From Nomia melanderi (lineage: Eukaryota > Arthropoda > Insecta > Hymenoptera > Halictidae): a stretch of 64,000 nucleotides of DNA. The notes beneath the pieces were generated by a model. It did no database searches, was not told where the DNA came from, and saw nothing but the letters and a program-made list of their open reading frames with translations. The position numbers and the translations under genes are program-made. Where the stretch lies: NCBI RefSeq assembly GCF_051020985.1, contig NC_135002.1:6882001-6946000 (forward strand). Direction: 5' to 3'. Position 1 is the first letter of the stretch. The number at the start of each line of letters is the position of its first letter. Shown piece after piece: positions 13,301 to 25,832 of this stretch.

Positions 13301-16300
13301 ATCGGCCATCCTCCGCGGAATGGTTTCCTCTACGTTCAAATTTCCGGTGATCCCGCGCGGAATTAGAATTTCAGACATGGCGGACGGGAAAGCCGACGCG
13401 CTGCTCGAAAGAAACGCCCGGAGGAGTCGCTGGTCCCCCGAGATCCATCGATTCGAAAGCCCTGAAAAGCTTCCTGCCGTTTCCTCTTGCCTTCACGTGT
13501 ACAAAATAGCGGCGTCTGTATTTCACATGGATCTCTCCCGGACGTGGCAGTAAAGTTCGAAGGTCACTGTAAATTTCTCGCTGAAATAACGGCGTAACGT
13601 TGATGGGGCTGTCCGCACGCCGAATTTATAGGGAACCCTCGCGGATATGAGGAAATTACGGCCCCTTTCTTCATCGACGAACGAATTGAACTGAGGAATT
13701 CGCGTTGCATCGATCGCTGGAACGCTTTCGTGCGTGTCAGCAACGGTGCTCCCAGATGATTCGACTTCGCGACGATTCTGACTGGATCATTTCGGAATCT
13801 GAGCTTACACGTAGCCATTTTAATCGATCAGTTTACTTTGAATTTCAGAATAGAATCTGTTCTTTTATATTTCGAAACCTGAGACCTACACGTGGCCATT
13901 TGAATTTGCTCTTCTATAATTTGTACATCTGGAGATACTTCCAATTGTACTAAAACGTTCTGAAAATTAATACTTTATAGATAGACACCAGGGAAACAAA
14001 AGAAAAGCTAAAAGATCGGATGAAGACAATGGTTCAATAGAATATCCTTCCGAACGCTCGAACTCCCGAACTCCCCATCGAAATGGAACAATCAACGGAC
14101 ATCTTGAAACTGCGAAAACCGTATTAGCCGAGAGCACTTATCGGGAACGGAAAGGTTGCCGTCGTTCACGACGATAACTCCGCGGAAGAGAAGATACCCC
14201 GACCTCGGAGCCAATAAACTCCGCTCGGTCCACCGAATATTACGAAAAATATATAATTTCGCGAGAAGGTCGGATGCTCGCGACAAGGAGAACGGTTCCG
14301 CCGAACTTTTACGGCCGCTCGCGGATCGCGGCGCGCCATTCAGGAAAACCGTAACGATCCGCGGCGGCTCGTTTCCATCGTGCAATTTATTCAGCGGCGA
14401 GTGGGAGGAAACGGTTTCTTGCTCATTTTCGAAAAAATTCCCTCGTTTACCCGCCGCCGTTCCTGCGGCTTCAATTATTTTGAGAGGGTCGGGGTCACCG
14501 CGGCTTTCGGAGCTTCGCGGGACACCGCACGGCTGCGCGATTCAATTGCTCGCCTCTAATGGCGGTACGTAATTAAAAAGGAGACCGGGATCGATCCAGA
14601 AATTCGAGGAAAAAACCGACGACGTTACTTCCCGCGATGATCCCCCGCTCGGGACGCGATATTGGATACGGACAACTGGACGATCCCCTAATTGACAAAT
14701 TCAATTTCCGTCGGAGCCACTGCTACTTCCGGCTGGCCGTGAAAGAAGCAACGTTTCAATGGAATCTGACGCAACGCTATCCGTCCTATTAGATCGACTA
14801 CGCTCGCCGATTAATCCCCGCCTGCCTGCCTGTTATTTTCATGTTCGATTTCCGATAATGAATTTCGTGGCCGCAACCGACAAGACGATACTTCGTTACG
14901 CGCATTCTAACGAACGGTGAATCAGAATTTAATGCCGCGGGATTGTTCCGACTGAACTCCTGTAATTAAAACCGCGCGACGGGATTAACCTTCGAGCACT
15001 GTCCTCGGTAATTTAACAGGGACTCGGAGTTTGTTGATCGGTTCTTTTGTCTTTCGAATGCACGAGGTAATAGAATTCTGATGATATCGATGTTTAATCT
15101 TGATCGTAATTCGATGCCAGCTTCGGTGCAATCTGATTTGAGAAATATTCGTGCAGAAATTCTACTACTAGGATTATTCTGGAGTCTAATTCTACATCGA
15201 TAGATCTGTAAAAGTGTACAATTCAGAATAGAAACTTACTTTGGTCATTAACAATTTCATCAGATAAAAGAGAATCTAAGGTACGTATGAGAGAACTTGG
15301 GAAAATGTTCATTTTATCGTGTCCCATTCAATGTTTACGAATTCAAGAAGATTGCCCGCGAGAGACGAAGCTCGAGGGAGGAAATCAGACGAACTCAGTG
15401 AGGAATGCGTGGGAAATGATATAACGATAATAAGAGCGTAACAGGTTTGATTAATTGTACACGAGGAATTGCCACGTTACTATCAGAGAACACGGCAGCT
15501 AATCCATTAAACCTCTTAGAAATCCCGCGGAGTCTCGTCGCCGGTAATTTTCGTAATAAAAATGGCAGCCGAGATTGCGCTGTTTCCGGTGACACGGGCG
15601 GAAACGCTTAGCCGCGGGGAAATATGATTATTCCGTCGCCGCCTGAACGTACCCTAATATTTCAGCCTGTTTTCTCTTCTCTGGCACCAGGTTCCACGAC
15701 GAGGAGCACGCGAATCTCCTTAATGCTATGTGGCTCATCGCAATCACGTTTCTGAGCGTCGGTTTCGGCGACATCGTACCCAACACGTACTGCGGTCGAG
15801 GTATAGCCGTTTCCACTGGAATAATGGTAAGGCCAGACTCAAAGTTTAATACCGGATGTTTCCGCGAGATTTGTAACCGCCACACATCCCCTACTATTAA
15901 GACGACTCCTTAACAAGGCACCTTGATAATCGACCACACGGGAATACGTTGAAATCCTCCTACAGAACTTTCTGCTCCTACCATAGAAGCACCTTGTTCC
16001 CTTGCTTTTACGAGACGTAACCCCTTAGTTTTCGCTTAGAATAGAGTAGACTGTATAGACATTATAGCAGCTTTTAGACGAGTGCCGAAGTTCCGTCGGT
16101 TTCAGCGTTACCTGTCAGATAGTTTTCTTTAAATTGCATTCCAATTTACGCAAACTGCAATATTAGTATAGCGATTCGTGAATTAGTAAAGCGGAGGCTT
16201 CGGAATTTTATCTGGAAAGTATCTATTATTAAAGTTCACGTACATCGCGATTGTTAAATGAGCTTCGGAAACCATAACGAATAGTTACAAAGAGGCACAT

Positions 16301-19300
16301 CGCTTGATAATTCGAAAGAATAGTTAACATCCACTTGACGAGACATTGAACCACAGAGCTAATTGCAGAAATTGCGGGAGCTCGTGAAACAACCGTGTCC
16401 GTCGACACTTAAATTACTCGATAATCGTCCGAAGTACATTTCGATGTCCTCGCAGGCTACTAAAAACCGCCTGAATTTCCGCACTCATTCAATAGATGGC
16501 ATTAATAATTCCAGGTGACTCGATCTCTTCGTCGAATGTCCGCGAATAAAAATTGACGAGACATTAACCGAACTGCTCCGAACGACCTCGATCTCTGTCC
16601 CCGGCGAAATGGACACGCGTTAACGCGTTCCGAATGTCGAATTATGTACCCGAGGCGCGGCTTAATCCGAGGAAACGGAAGATCCAGCGAGTTCTATGCA
16701 CGGAACGTTGCCAGGCTAAGGGTTATCGACCACAGCGTCGCGGCAAGTGGCAGTTACGATGCACTTGGACCGACACTTCGTCACGATAAACGCTACACCG
16801 GCTCCTAATCTCCCCGTTGGGAGTCCTCTAGTTTCCTTATTGTTATTGCATCCTCGGCTCGATGCTAATTCGCCGATTTAGGGCTAGCAGCCGTGAATCG
16901 CTAACCAATTTAGCCGGCGCGACGCGGCGCGGCGCGACGCGGAGACCCAGTCAATTCCCCGTGAAAATTCCGCTCAACGAGCGCATCCACTCCCGCGGAA
17001 TCCAAAACGACGACGTTTCCGGTCCTTTGCGTTTATCGCTTTCGCCAGCCTTATTACGGGCCAATTTTTCTAATGCGGTTGGGATATAATCAGCATGCAA
17101 ACGATGAACCATCATCGAAATTCTTCATCCGCCGCCGCTGAGACGCTTAACGCGGTTTCCTGTGTGACTTCTCGCCGCCATTTCGAATTTCTTCGACTGT
17201 GCATCTATGGTTCGAACGGTTAGGCTTCCGTAGAATTTTCGTTATCTTTAGGAAATGACGATTAACCCTTTGCCATCGGCAATAGCTTTCATGAACTATT
17301 CATTATTTTCCAATGAGGTGCAAACATATGTTATTTGCAAATAGCGTAACGGAAAATTTAGTATAAATTAAGGAAGTATTTTATTTCCACGTTACGTACG
17401 ATTCTGTGAATGTTAATATCGAATTTGATCATTTCGCTAAGTTGAATCGAGAGAATCGCTTATCTAGTGCAAAGGGTTAATGTCCTACATGTAGCATTAA
17501 CTGTAGAAGATTAGGTATTTTCGAAATTCTGAAATCTTCGTCCGATAGAATCGAAAATATTTTAGTATTATTTCTAATTGGGTCGCGGTTAGTCAAAATT
17601 GTATGTAGAAAACGTAGAAAACGAGGCTGTCGGCGTTATCAATCGGTAAACGGAATTTTCAAAGTTTTACTCGAGATCCGGAGTGTTGAATAATTCCAGC
17701 ACCCGGACGTTACGTTCCCGGACATTCCCGTGAAATGCCGTTTTAATACACTTCGAGCACCCCAAGGCTGACCGAATCGAGCGAATACAGCGTGCTTCGC
17801 GGAAAAATTGGATCGGATATAGGTGAATTATTCAATTTGAAATGGTCGCCTTATAAGAATCACTTTGTATGGAAGTCTGGCTCGATCCTTCTTCCAAATC
17901 CGCCGCTATATTGCCTGTGGCCTGCGGATTCTGCTGGCGAATCGGTTTTGCCGTCGCGTCGCGTTTGCGTTCCTCGGAGGACGTTGTCTCGCCTCGTGTT
18001 ACGCTTCGCAGCCAAACGCGAATATGATTTTGCTCCTCGGCACGTAAAGGACGAAATTTGTCTGTAATTAAAACGGGCCGCGCCGTTAAAAGGGGTGCCT
18101 CGTTGTTTTTCGCGCGGCTAACTTCGACTCAGAAAGAAAAAAAAAGGTCCTTTCGTCGGACTCGTAGGATTTCCTTAAGAGGATTCCTGACCTAGGCAGC
18201 TATGGAAGTTAAAATAAACTTTTCTCGATGCTAGCTTGGCCATAATAGTCAGTTAAGCGATTCGGAAGTTGCTGCTTCGCAGTATTTTCGAGAAAATTCC
18301 ACGAAATCTTCATTTTCATAGCGATTACTTTCTGCTATCCTACGCTCACTTCTCTAGAAACTGTTCTACTTACTAAACTAGTGATCACGATTACCTAAGC
18401 TTCAAGTATTACCTCCAAAGATCTACAAAACAAGATCGCTAGTATCGATTCATCAAACTTATTCCGCTTAACACTTAAAATTCTCCAATAGTTTCTAATA
18501 GAATCATCTAGCGCTAACGAAAGGCTACGTTTTGCTTCAATCGAGTATCACGTAAAGCTTCAAAGGAAAGTCTGCATGTCTTACGAAATTCCTCGAACTC
18601 CAATCGACGGATATTTATGTAGTTACATCGCCTTTGAGAAGCGATTACTTCTAGCCGTCTGTTTCAGTGAAGCGTAGATACGCTTAGCTCCATCCACGTA
18701 TCAAACGCAATTGTAATGCTCGAAAGTTTCAATCGTCTTTTTCATTAGCAACTGTACTGATCTTTCTTTCAATATCTCCCACAGCCTAACGTTATTTCTA
18801 AAGAGAACGAAAAAAAAAAAGAAAAGGAAACGCCGTGATAGAAATGTGACGGACACGCGCAGATGCGGTCGGTTCTGTTTCTTGTTTACAGGCTGTCCTC
18901 GTAGGTGGCAGGGAACTCCGAAGATTCAATTAAATTAGTTCGTAATTAGAGCGGCCGCCGCTAGTTTCGTAATTAAATGTACAACAGATAGCTACGAGTT
19001 CACAGGTACGTTTCACGGTGTTTTTAGGGCGCCGGATGCACGGCCTTGCTGGTGGCGGTTGTTTCCAGGAAGCTCGAGCTCACAAGGGCGGAGAAGCACG
19101 TTCATAACTTTATGATGGATACGCAATTAACGAAAAGGGTAAGACGCCGACCGCTCGTTACATCCTTGCGGGGATTGCTGAACAATACGTACGTGTTACG
19201 CTGCCGCTCCTGTGACCGTGGTGTTGCCCAAGTTTTTACGTTCGTGGCCTGCCCGCCAACCCCACGTACCGTGAAAACGGAACGGCGCGCCGGCCCTCCG

Positions 19301-22300
19301 ATAAAAACTGTTCTCCCGTTCCTCGATCCTTCCTCCATGAAGTTATGTGCCGCGACAAGATGGGGGCACTTCCGTCAACTGTAAAAACGACAGAAAAAAC
19401 GAAAGGAATAACGGGGATACAGCCGTTTAACGACGGTCCGCGAATAGACACGGGAACTCACCGGACGTCCTTGTAAAACGGAAACGGTAAAGGTCCCGGG
19501 GAAATGTTCTCGAGAGAAACGGCGGGGAATAAAGTAGAAAATTTGAACAGTTTCAACACTGGCCGTACTAGCTACTTTTTCTGCCGTAACCAGTCGAGTC
19601 GCTGGCTACAAAATAAAGGTAAACAAGTTGGACGATCAGTTTGTTTTAGTGGAAACGGAAACGAAAGGAAAGGGGACAATTGAAGAGCTGATTAATCGGG
19701 CAATGTAGAGATCAATGTTGAATAAACGAAATGAGAACGCAGAATTTGAAATCTGGTACGGTTAGCGTTAATCCATGTCGAGGCATCGCACGAAGAATTT
19801 TATGTTTGATTTTGTTCGCTTTATGGAAATATGTTGTTTCTCGTGTTCGTCTGTGGGCGTGATAAAAGACTGTTTAGTGTTTTTCTTAGTGGACTGTTAT
19901 AGTAGACAGATCGGTCATTTATTTTGTATTTTCTTCTTGTTTTGAAGTTTGTTTGTTATTGTTTTGTTTATATCCGCCTCCATCCTGTCGGGCCTGAGAA
20001 GTATGCACTTTGTGGATGAAGGGTCAGGGAGCGGGGCAGCGGTCTTTGTCATGGGCCAACGCGTTACTCCGTTCTTACGTGAACACCGGTTGACGGGCAG
20101 CCTCACGAAAATCAGTCTCTCACGTGACCAGCACAATGTATATTGGTATCGTTCTGTCGTTTGTCAGAATTTTGTTGTAACCGTTAAGATCCTTTGTGCT
20201 GAATGTAAGGGCTTCGTTGAAGTTCGTTGTGAAGCAATCGTCTGGTCCCGAATGTCAGGCTGTGGCGAAAACGTAGAACAACGATGGGAATTGAGTTTCT
20301 GGTACGATTTCCTCGTGATTGTGATTCGTTGGTTACCACTGTGATTCTCGTTTATTCGTTCAAGGTGAGAACTATCGTGAGCTCCTTGCAAACGAAACCC
20401 ACGAAACCATATTCTCTCTTTTTTTTCTCATTTTTTTCTTGACAATTACGTACAACACACATTACCCGGAGAAAGCAACAAGGACACCACCGACGAAAAA
20501 CGAATGGAAATATTCAAGGATCATTGGTCAGAGTCCATCGTGTCATTCTCATTACACATGAAATTTCAGGTTAAAAACGACAGTCGCGTGACAGTGACCC
20601 CTGTATTGTCCCCTTTCACCGGATCTTTCGAGTGCAACATTGCCACCGAAACTGTACATTGAGAAATTTACGCGCTCCGCCAGGCCGGTCGACAAACGCT
20701 CGTCGAATAGACAGCGTCGCGAGTCATTCCGAGCTGGGCTCGATTAAAATCCAGCCATGCCCGATTGCCCGCGACGTTCTTGAAAAGTCGCGGGGACGAA
20801 CGAATTAATTCCGCCGGGCATAAACTGAAGGGCTGCGAGCTTTCGTTTTGTTGCGCCCATTAACCGGGCAAACTTTCCCCGGCTGAATTAAAACTTCACA
20901 ACCAATTATTTTCAGCTCTTTCCCCGCGCAATTCCGGCTCGGTACTCGCCGTCTACTGTCGCCGAACACTTTAACCAATTCCATGACGATGTACGTTGCG
21001 AGCAGCGCTCGGGAAGAGTCTTGCAGCGGACTGTCCGAAAACAATTCATTCTACGCGAGATTTAATCTTCGCTGATCGTTTGTCGTTTTCTCGATGGTGC
21101 CTCGACAGAATGGGACGAAAAGTAGATATACTTCCGTTCTCAAGACTCCTGCGAACTGGCAGATTCGACGAAAAAACGAAATACGAGGCGAAAGATCAAG
21201 AAGATTTAAGGTAACGACAAGAAATGTCTGGCCGAACAGAGAAAACCGAGGATTGGAGAGACTATTCAACAAGAAAGAAAGCTGGCCGGCTGTCCTCGAG
21301 TTCATCGTGCCTCTCGACGGGCCCGAAACAGGTCGTCCAATGTGTCATTGTCATTTTTATCCGTTCTTGATGGTCGAAGTGTCGCGATCGATCCGGCCCG
21401 GGGTCAGCCGTCGGTCCTCGAACGAGAGAATCGCATCTTGCGAGACAAAGGCGGCGGCAACATCGATCCCCGCGGCCGTCGCAGAAAAACTTGAGAAATG
21501 AGGGGAAGAAGCTGCGACGACAAGGGGGCTGAAATCATTGGTCTGACCGGAAATCCATTTTCGAATCCCCCGATCGCGCCGGGTCTCGCGTTTCACTGCC
21601 GCCCGCGGTTCGATGGAAAATTCATTCGTTCGAACAATTTCGTTCCGGTCGCGAATCTAAATGAATTCCATGGCAATTAATACGGGCGATTATTTCAAGC
21701 GGAGGGTTGATCAAGTATTTAAAAGCGTCTGAAGTTGACAAATGGCATGTGAACGACAGCCGTCTCGTTCCTGCGCCGCGATCGAAGACTTTAGCCGCGG
21801 ACGATGAATTAGCAAACAGCCTGACGATATTTGCAAACCACGGAAATATCAAAGTGTAACGGCTATAAGAGCCGCGGTTACGAAACCGACGAGAACTTCC
21901 CGGTGTTTTCTTTAAAACGACTCGGCTGTTTCGGTGTAGAGGTCTTTAGAAATTTAGTTTGAAAGATGATGTTACCTGGGAGTATTATGAATGTAATTCG
22001 CTATGTGATTATGAGTTTTATAAATTTATCATTGTAAATAGTGTAAATTTTGATATAATAATTGCCTGTGCGATTAGAAATGCTATAAATTTATGATTGC
22101 AAGTATAATTTTCTGTGAATTAAATATCTATTAGCGACGATAGCGTACATTGATGACACACGGTAATTTCATTTGGTAATTTTTTCGTAGAGAACGCGGC
22201 TGTTGGAGACATGGCTGTCGGAAGCATGTCAGAGCGCGAACTGTCCGGACAGTGTATGCAATTTACGATGAACAGATTCGTGAAACGGAATGCGGAAACT

Positions 22301-25127
22301 GAAATTTTAAGTAGAGACAAATCGTTTGTAAGCCGACGTAGAGTTTAGCTTGTAATTTTATTTTGATTTCATCCGAAAATAGGTCAACGTTATGTTTTTA
22401 TTTTTTAAAGAGATACACGTTCTTTTGTTTTCAAAATGTCACTGGTTTTTTATTATTTTCCAATTAAGCTCGTGTTACACGGGCTACATTTCATGTTTTG
22501 TTGCTCGGTTTTCGTGAACGGCGGCACCATTGTTACCGGCAATAAATAAATCCCGAATATGCCCGCCTTCTATCGACCGTTATCGATTATCGAGCGTTCC
22601 CGGGGACGATTATCGGACGTTCCGAAAATTGAAGTTCCTCAATCGGTGTGATTTATCGCAGCGAAAGTATCGAATTTTTCTCTGACAGTATTTTTGAAGC
22701 TCGCGATAAGCGTGATTGGGCAACAACTTTGAAACGTTGAAACGGGTTAACGAAGTATCGATTGGATATTTCAGAATGGACGAAATCAGGTAACGCCATG
22801 GAGTTTCGGTAATCTGTGTTTCTCTTATTCTGGTGTTAAGTTTCTTTTAAAAAGTTTCAGGAACTGCACGCGTAAACACGGTGAGTAAAAACGACGACAG
22901 CCTAGAATGCCTGATTCATTTTAATTTCGAATAGACGAAATGTTCGAACTGTCGCGTCGTTGCTTGATGTAAGATAATCGCGAAATGGAATATTTCTAAA
23001 ATCGTTCCCCTGTGTTTCCGAACGTTTACAGAGCTTGTTTGAACAACGGTGATTTGAGTTGAACGAACACGCAATAGATGTACTGATAGAGGCTTCCATT
23101 TGTTTCATTTAAACGCCCCTCGTTTCCCCCGGATTATCGAAACTCCTATGTAACAATTATCCTAATTTGCCAACGGAAACATGTTAAATGTATTAACTGT
23201 GTGCCAATTAATAATGCAATGAAATATTTTCTTTGTTTCCCACGCAAGGACTACTAAAGTAAGTGCTCCTACTTTTAGCGGTTTTCGAAGTAATAGAGAA
23301 GAATGGAACAGGTAAGACCAATTAGCCCATTATTAACACTAGCTGTGATTAAGAGCAACAATCATGATACCACCAAGACAAGACAAAAGTTCTCAGCAAC
23401 GAAACTAACTGCACGCTTTCCGAACAAATCACCGAAGCCACGTTCATTTTTCAATGTACACCGCAAACTGCTAGTTCCGTACACCATTTTATCGAAAATG
23501 TACTCGATCTAGATCCCATTTGAACCAAAAAAAAAAAAAAAAAAAATAATAAAAATAAAGAAAAAACAGAAAAAAAGAAGGCAATGAATATCGAACACAG
23601 ACCTACAAAGAGGTATGAAATTGCAACGATTAGCTCGATTCAAAACGAACCACAACACGAAGGAATAAAGCCGGATCGATAGCCAGCGTTGTTTGTAGGA
23701 AGGAAAAACAAAAGACTCCGGGAATAATCGTGGCGCCAATAATTTGTTCCAGCTAAAAAACGCCGCAGCCAACGTGTTGCGCGAGACGTGGCTAATTTAC
23801 AAGTACACACGGATCGTGAAACGTGTCAATCCGGGACGTGTTCGAACGCACCAGCGGAAATTTCTGTTGGCTATATACGCGTAAGTCAATAAACTGACTC
23901 CTGATTGACACCCGTAGCCTGGCCTGCGCCCGGGGCAATTAATATCCGCATCCGTAACGCAAACTTTCAGGCTCAGGAAAGTGAAAATGGATCAGCGAAA
24001 ATTAATGGACAACGCCAACACCATCACGGATATGGCCAAGGTATACTCGACCGAAAAGATTATGCCCCGTGTGCGCGTGAAAGCGAAATCCTCAAATATT
24101 TCCGTACCCGTGTCCATTCAAAACTGCACTGGAAAAATATATACGTCTGATTCATATTCTCGGCATCCTCTTTCTATACTATCAGGAACACCGCTTTCAC
24201 GCCGACACGTAGCGCAGAAATTCGATTAAACATCCGCCAGCCGAATAATGGTCTCTTGTATTTTCCGAACAAACTCTTCAATCATGTGACAGAAAACTCA
24301 ATAACTCTTTTTTTCCACTGATTGGACGCCAGTATTGGTCAATCATGGCTTCCACTCAACTAACGAAAGTTTTAACGATATTACACCCCTAGCAAAATAT
24401 CGGAACCACCTTCAATTCCACGCAACCAATCGAGCCTTGCCTCCGCCACGAAATCCAAATCTTCCTCCAGAAACCCACAAAAGTGAACACCTAACGCGGC
24501 GACTCTAATCGAATCACTGACTCTCTGCAGACGCAGAACACAGTCTACGAGATCGTCTCGGACATGAGCACGCGTCAGGACACCCTCGAGGAACATCTGG
24601 TGAGCCTGGAGGAGCGGCTGATCGGCCTAGAAGAGAAACTGACCGGCCTCCAGGGCCAGCTGGAGCTACTGCCGGAGGAGCTGACCAGGTGTCTGGCCCA
24701 GCACACGGAGCGGATGGAGCAGAGGCGCAACTTCCTGCACCCGGACGCCGCGGTCGCGATGGCGACGTCAGGCGGGGTTGGCGGCGTGTCCACCGGGAAC
24801 AGCCTCTCGATGGGGATCTCGGGCAGCAACGTGTCCGCGCATCATCCTCTGGCCAGCCTCTCCAACTCACCACTGCTGCCACACTCGAGGAGCGTGCCCA
24901 GCGCGCCCAGCACGATGTCCTTGCACCCGTGGCCGGTCAGCCCGGTCCTGCCGCCGATCTCGAGCCGAACGCCGCACCTGGTCCCCGAGACCGGGAAACA
25001 CCACAGCCTGGCACATTCCACGGTGGCGACTACGACCACGTCGCAGTCGGCCACTAGGCTCACCTCGCAGTCCGGCATGGGAGGGCTGGGCAACAGCCAG
25101 GGGTCCGACAAGTCCGCACACAGCTGA
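9942..25127 (+). CDS. SK: SK small-conductance calcium-activated potassium channel (5'-partial, six exons in window)
   Basis: Plasma-membrane K+ channel opened by Ca2+ through constitutively bound calmodulin; in animals it shapes after-hyperpolarisation and firing. Exons 9942-10363, 15691-15826, 19028-19138, 23753-23880, 23971-24040 and 24531-25127 join to 1464 nt (487 residues plus stop) with no frame break. Seen in order: S3, S4, S5, pore loop with selectivity filter SVGFGDIVP, S6, calmodulin-binding domain, short coiled coil, and a low-complexity Gly/Ser/Pro tail. All junctions are GT-AG. The first exon starts at an acceptor, so the N terminus and S1-S2 come from upstream exons that I did not find. 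Introns are long (5.3, 3.2, 4.6 kb), then short (90 and 490 bp). The SK family call is very secure; the exact tail and isoforms are less so. Confidence 0.96.
10364..15690. other. SK intron, 5.3 kb
   Basis: Bounded by the donor at 10364 and the acceptor ending 15690. Contains a 45-bp triple tandem repeat at 11772-11906. I see no other exon; open frames here are short and have no recognisable domain. Confidence 0.85.
11772..11906. repeat. AT-rich tandem repeat, 45 bp x 3
   Basis: Three consecutive copies of a 45-bp unit beginning atatatcat at 11772, 11817 and 11862, nearly identical, with a few substitutions (for example atcatcaatt in the middle copy). It sits inside the first SK intron of the window. 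Confidence 0.92.
15691..15826 (+). CDS. SK: SK exon: pore helix, selectivity filter and start of S6
   Basis: The acceptor ctggcaccag and donor ATG|gtaagg bound 136 nt. The leading G completes the arginine codon from the previous exon. The exon encodes FHDEEHANLLNAMWLIAITF, then the K+ filter SVGFGDIVP and NTYCGRGIAVSTGIM. The filter carries Phe (GFG) where vertebrate SK channels have Tyr (GYG). An antisense open frame over this exon is a shadow. Confidence 0.97.
15827..19027. other. SK intron, 3.2 kb
   Basis: Between the pore exon and the S6 exon. No coding evidence. Homopolymeric A tracts occur near 18136-18146 and 18811-18820. Confidence 0.85.
19028..19138 (+). CDS. SK: SK exon: end of S6 and start of the calmodulin-binding domain
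   Basis: The acceptor gtttttag and donor AGG|gtaaga give exactly 37 codons, from GAGCTALLVAVVSRKLELT to HNFMMDTQLTKR. This is the S6 end plus the proximal calmodulin-binding segment. Phase 0 on both sides, so skipping would keep the frame. Confidence 0.96.
19234..20110. repeat. candidate old inverted-repeat (foldback/MITE-like) element
   Basis: The plus strand at about 19234-19366 resembles the minus strand at about 20110-19981 along roughly 125 bp, by eye near 60-65 percent. Shared landmarks in order are TGCCCG.CAACC, AACGGA, GGCCC, the block CGATCCTTCCTCCATGAAGT versus TGACCCTTCATCCACAAAGT, and CGACAAGATGG versus CGACAGGATGG. The arms face each other around a spacer of about 610 bp. This could be a decayed non-autonomous DNA transposon or two insertions of one repeat family. 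Confidence 0.45.
23527..23546. repeat. poly(A) tract
   Basis: Twenty consecutive A bases, followed by A-rich sequence to about 23577, about 200 bp before an SK exon. It may be the tail of an old retro-insertion or simply a mononucleotide repeat. Confidence 0.85.
23753..23880 (+). CDS. SK: SK exon: core of the calmodulin-binding domain
   Basis: The acceptor tttgttccag and donor GC|gtaagt bound 128 nt. The product runs LKNAAANVLRETWLIYKY, then TRIVKRVNPGRVRTHQRKF and LLAIYA. It is a basic amphipathic helix region that holds calmodulin at the membrane face. It matches the SK family almost residue for residue. Confidence 0.96.
23971..24040 (+). CDS. SK: SK exon: end of the calmodulin-binding domain
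   Basis: The acceptor aaactttcag and donor AAG|gtatac bound 70 nt after a short 90-bp intron. The product is LRKVKMDQRKLMDNANTIT followed by DMAK. The first G completes the alanine codon of the previous exon. Confidence 0.96.
24531..25127 (+). CDS. SK: SK terminal coding exon: coiled coil and C-terminal tail
   Basis: The acceptor ctctctgcag leads to TQNTVYEIVSDMSTRQDTLEE, a leucine/glutamate heptad coiled coil through about residue 50 of the exon, then MEQRRNFLHPD, typical of SK C termini. The tail is rich in Gly, Ser, Pro and His and includes the insect-type motif WPVSPVLPPISSRTPHLVP. TGA stop at 25125-25127. The exon is more GC-rich than its neighbours, and other frames stay open by chance. 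Confidence 0.93.
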   Translation, partial: TQNTVYEIVSDMSTRQDTLEEHLVSLEERLIGLEEKLTGLQGQLELLPEELTRCLAQHTERMEQRRNFLHPDAAVAMATSGGVGGVSTGNSLSMGISGSNVSAHHPLASLSNSPLLPHSRSVPSAPSTMSLHPWPVSPVLPPISSRTPHLVPETGKHHSLAHSTVATTTTSQSATRLTSQSGMGGLGNSQGSDKSAHS

Positions 25128-25773
25128 GTCTCGTCTTTGCAGCCGCAGCACTCTTACTAAGGTGGATGCCGACCGAACCGTCGGCGACACACCCGACACG
25201 ACGCTCGCGTGCCATCGAGTCCCTCCTGAACGACCGGCTCTACGAGCCTCGTTCCAACTTTCTCTCTGTCTGACCCTCCTTCTCTCTTTGTCTCTCTGTT
25301 TCCTTCACTCTTTCGGGGATAGGAAGTTTCTTCAGGTCCACCCGGTCCACTGGTACGACAGCTTGTGGCCCGGTGGAGTACGGCTGGCGGTGGTCCGACG
25401 TCGGCGCTAGGTCGAAGTAGCTTCTCGATTAGCGTTCCCTAGGGTACTCGGGTACTGTCACTGGTACTGTGACCTTTGGAACAGTTTTGTAACGGTAGTA
25501 ACCTGGACAGTTCCGGATTTAGGAATCCCGGAACGCCAGGATGTTAGTTCTATCCGATTTTTGGGTATAGCGAGTTCGGTAGCTGTGTTTCCGTCGAACC
25601 GTTTCTTTGAGAGTCTAGGGATCCGGGCTCGCCTAGTCGTCGACGATCGGACCCGGCCGCTTCGTCTTTCGTAACCAGATGAAACGAAAGTCTTGCTGTA
25701 GCATAAACAACGGGTCCAATCCTCTTCCCGATCGACTGTGTCTTCTAACGAGAAGCTTGAAATGAAAGGAAGA

Positions 25774-25832
25774 ATACACACGCACACGTACACATACATA
25801 CATACATACATACACACACGCGCACAGACAGA
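25774..25832. repeat. (CA)n/(CATA)n microsatellite
   Basis: A compound repeat of CA and CATA units interrupted by CG and GT dinucleotides, shortly after the SK stop codon. Confidence 0.9.

Larger units (their letters stand above)
19139..23752. other. SK intron, 4.6 kb
   Basis: Separates the two halves of the calmodulin-binding domain. Contains a diverged inverted-repeat pair (19234-19366 and 19981-20110) and a run of 20 A bases at 23527-23546. No exon recognised. Confidence 0.85.

Noticed and set aside
19949..20344. 131-codon plus-strand open frame
   Set aside because: It crosses one arm of the inverted-repeat pair in an SK intron and has no recognisable domain; treated as repeat-derived.
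24778..25410. 210-codon plus-strand open frame over the last SK exon
   Set aside because: It is another frame of the GC-rich SK tail; the SK frame continues a six-exon homologous protein, this one has no homology and is Arg/Cys/Pro-rich.
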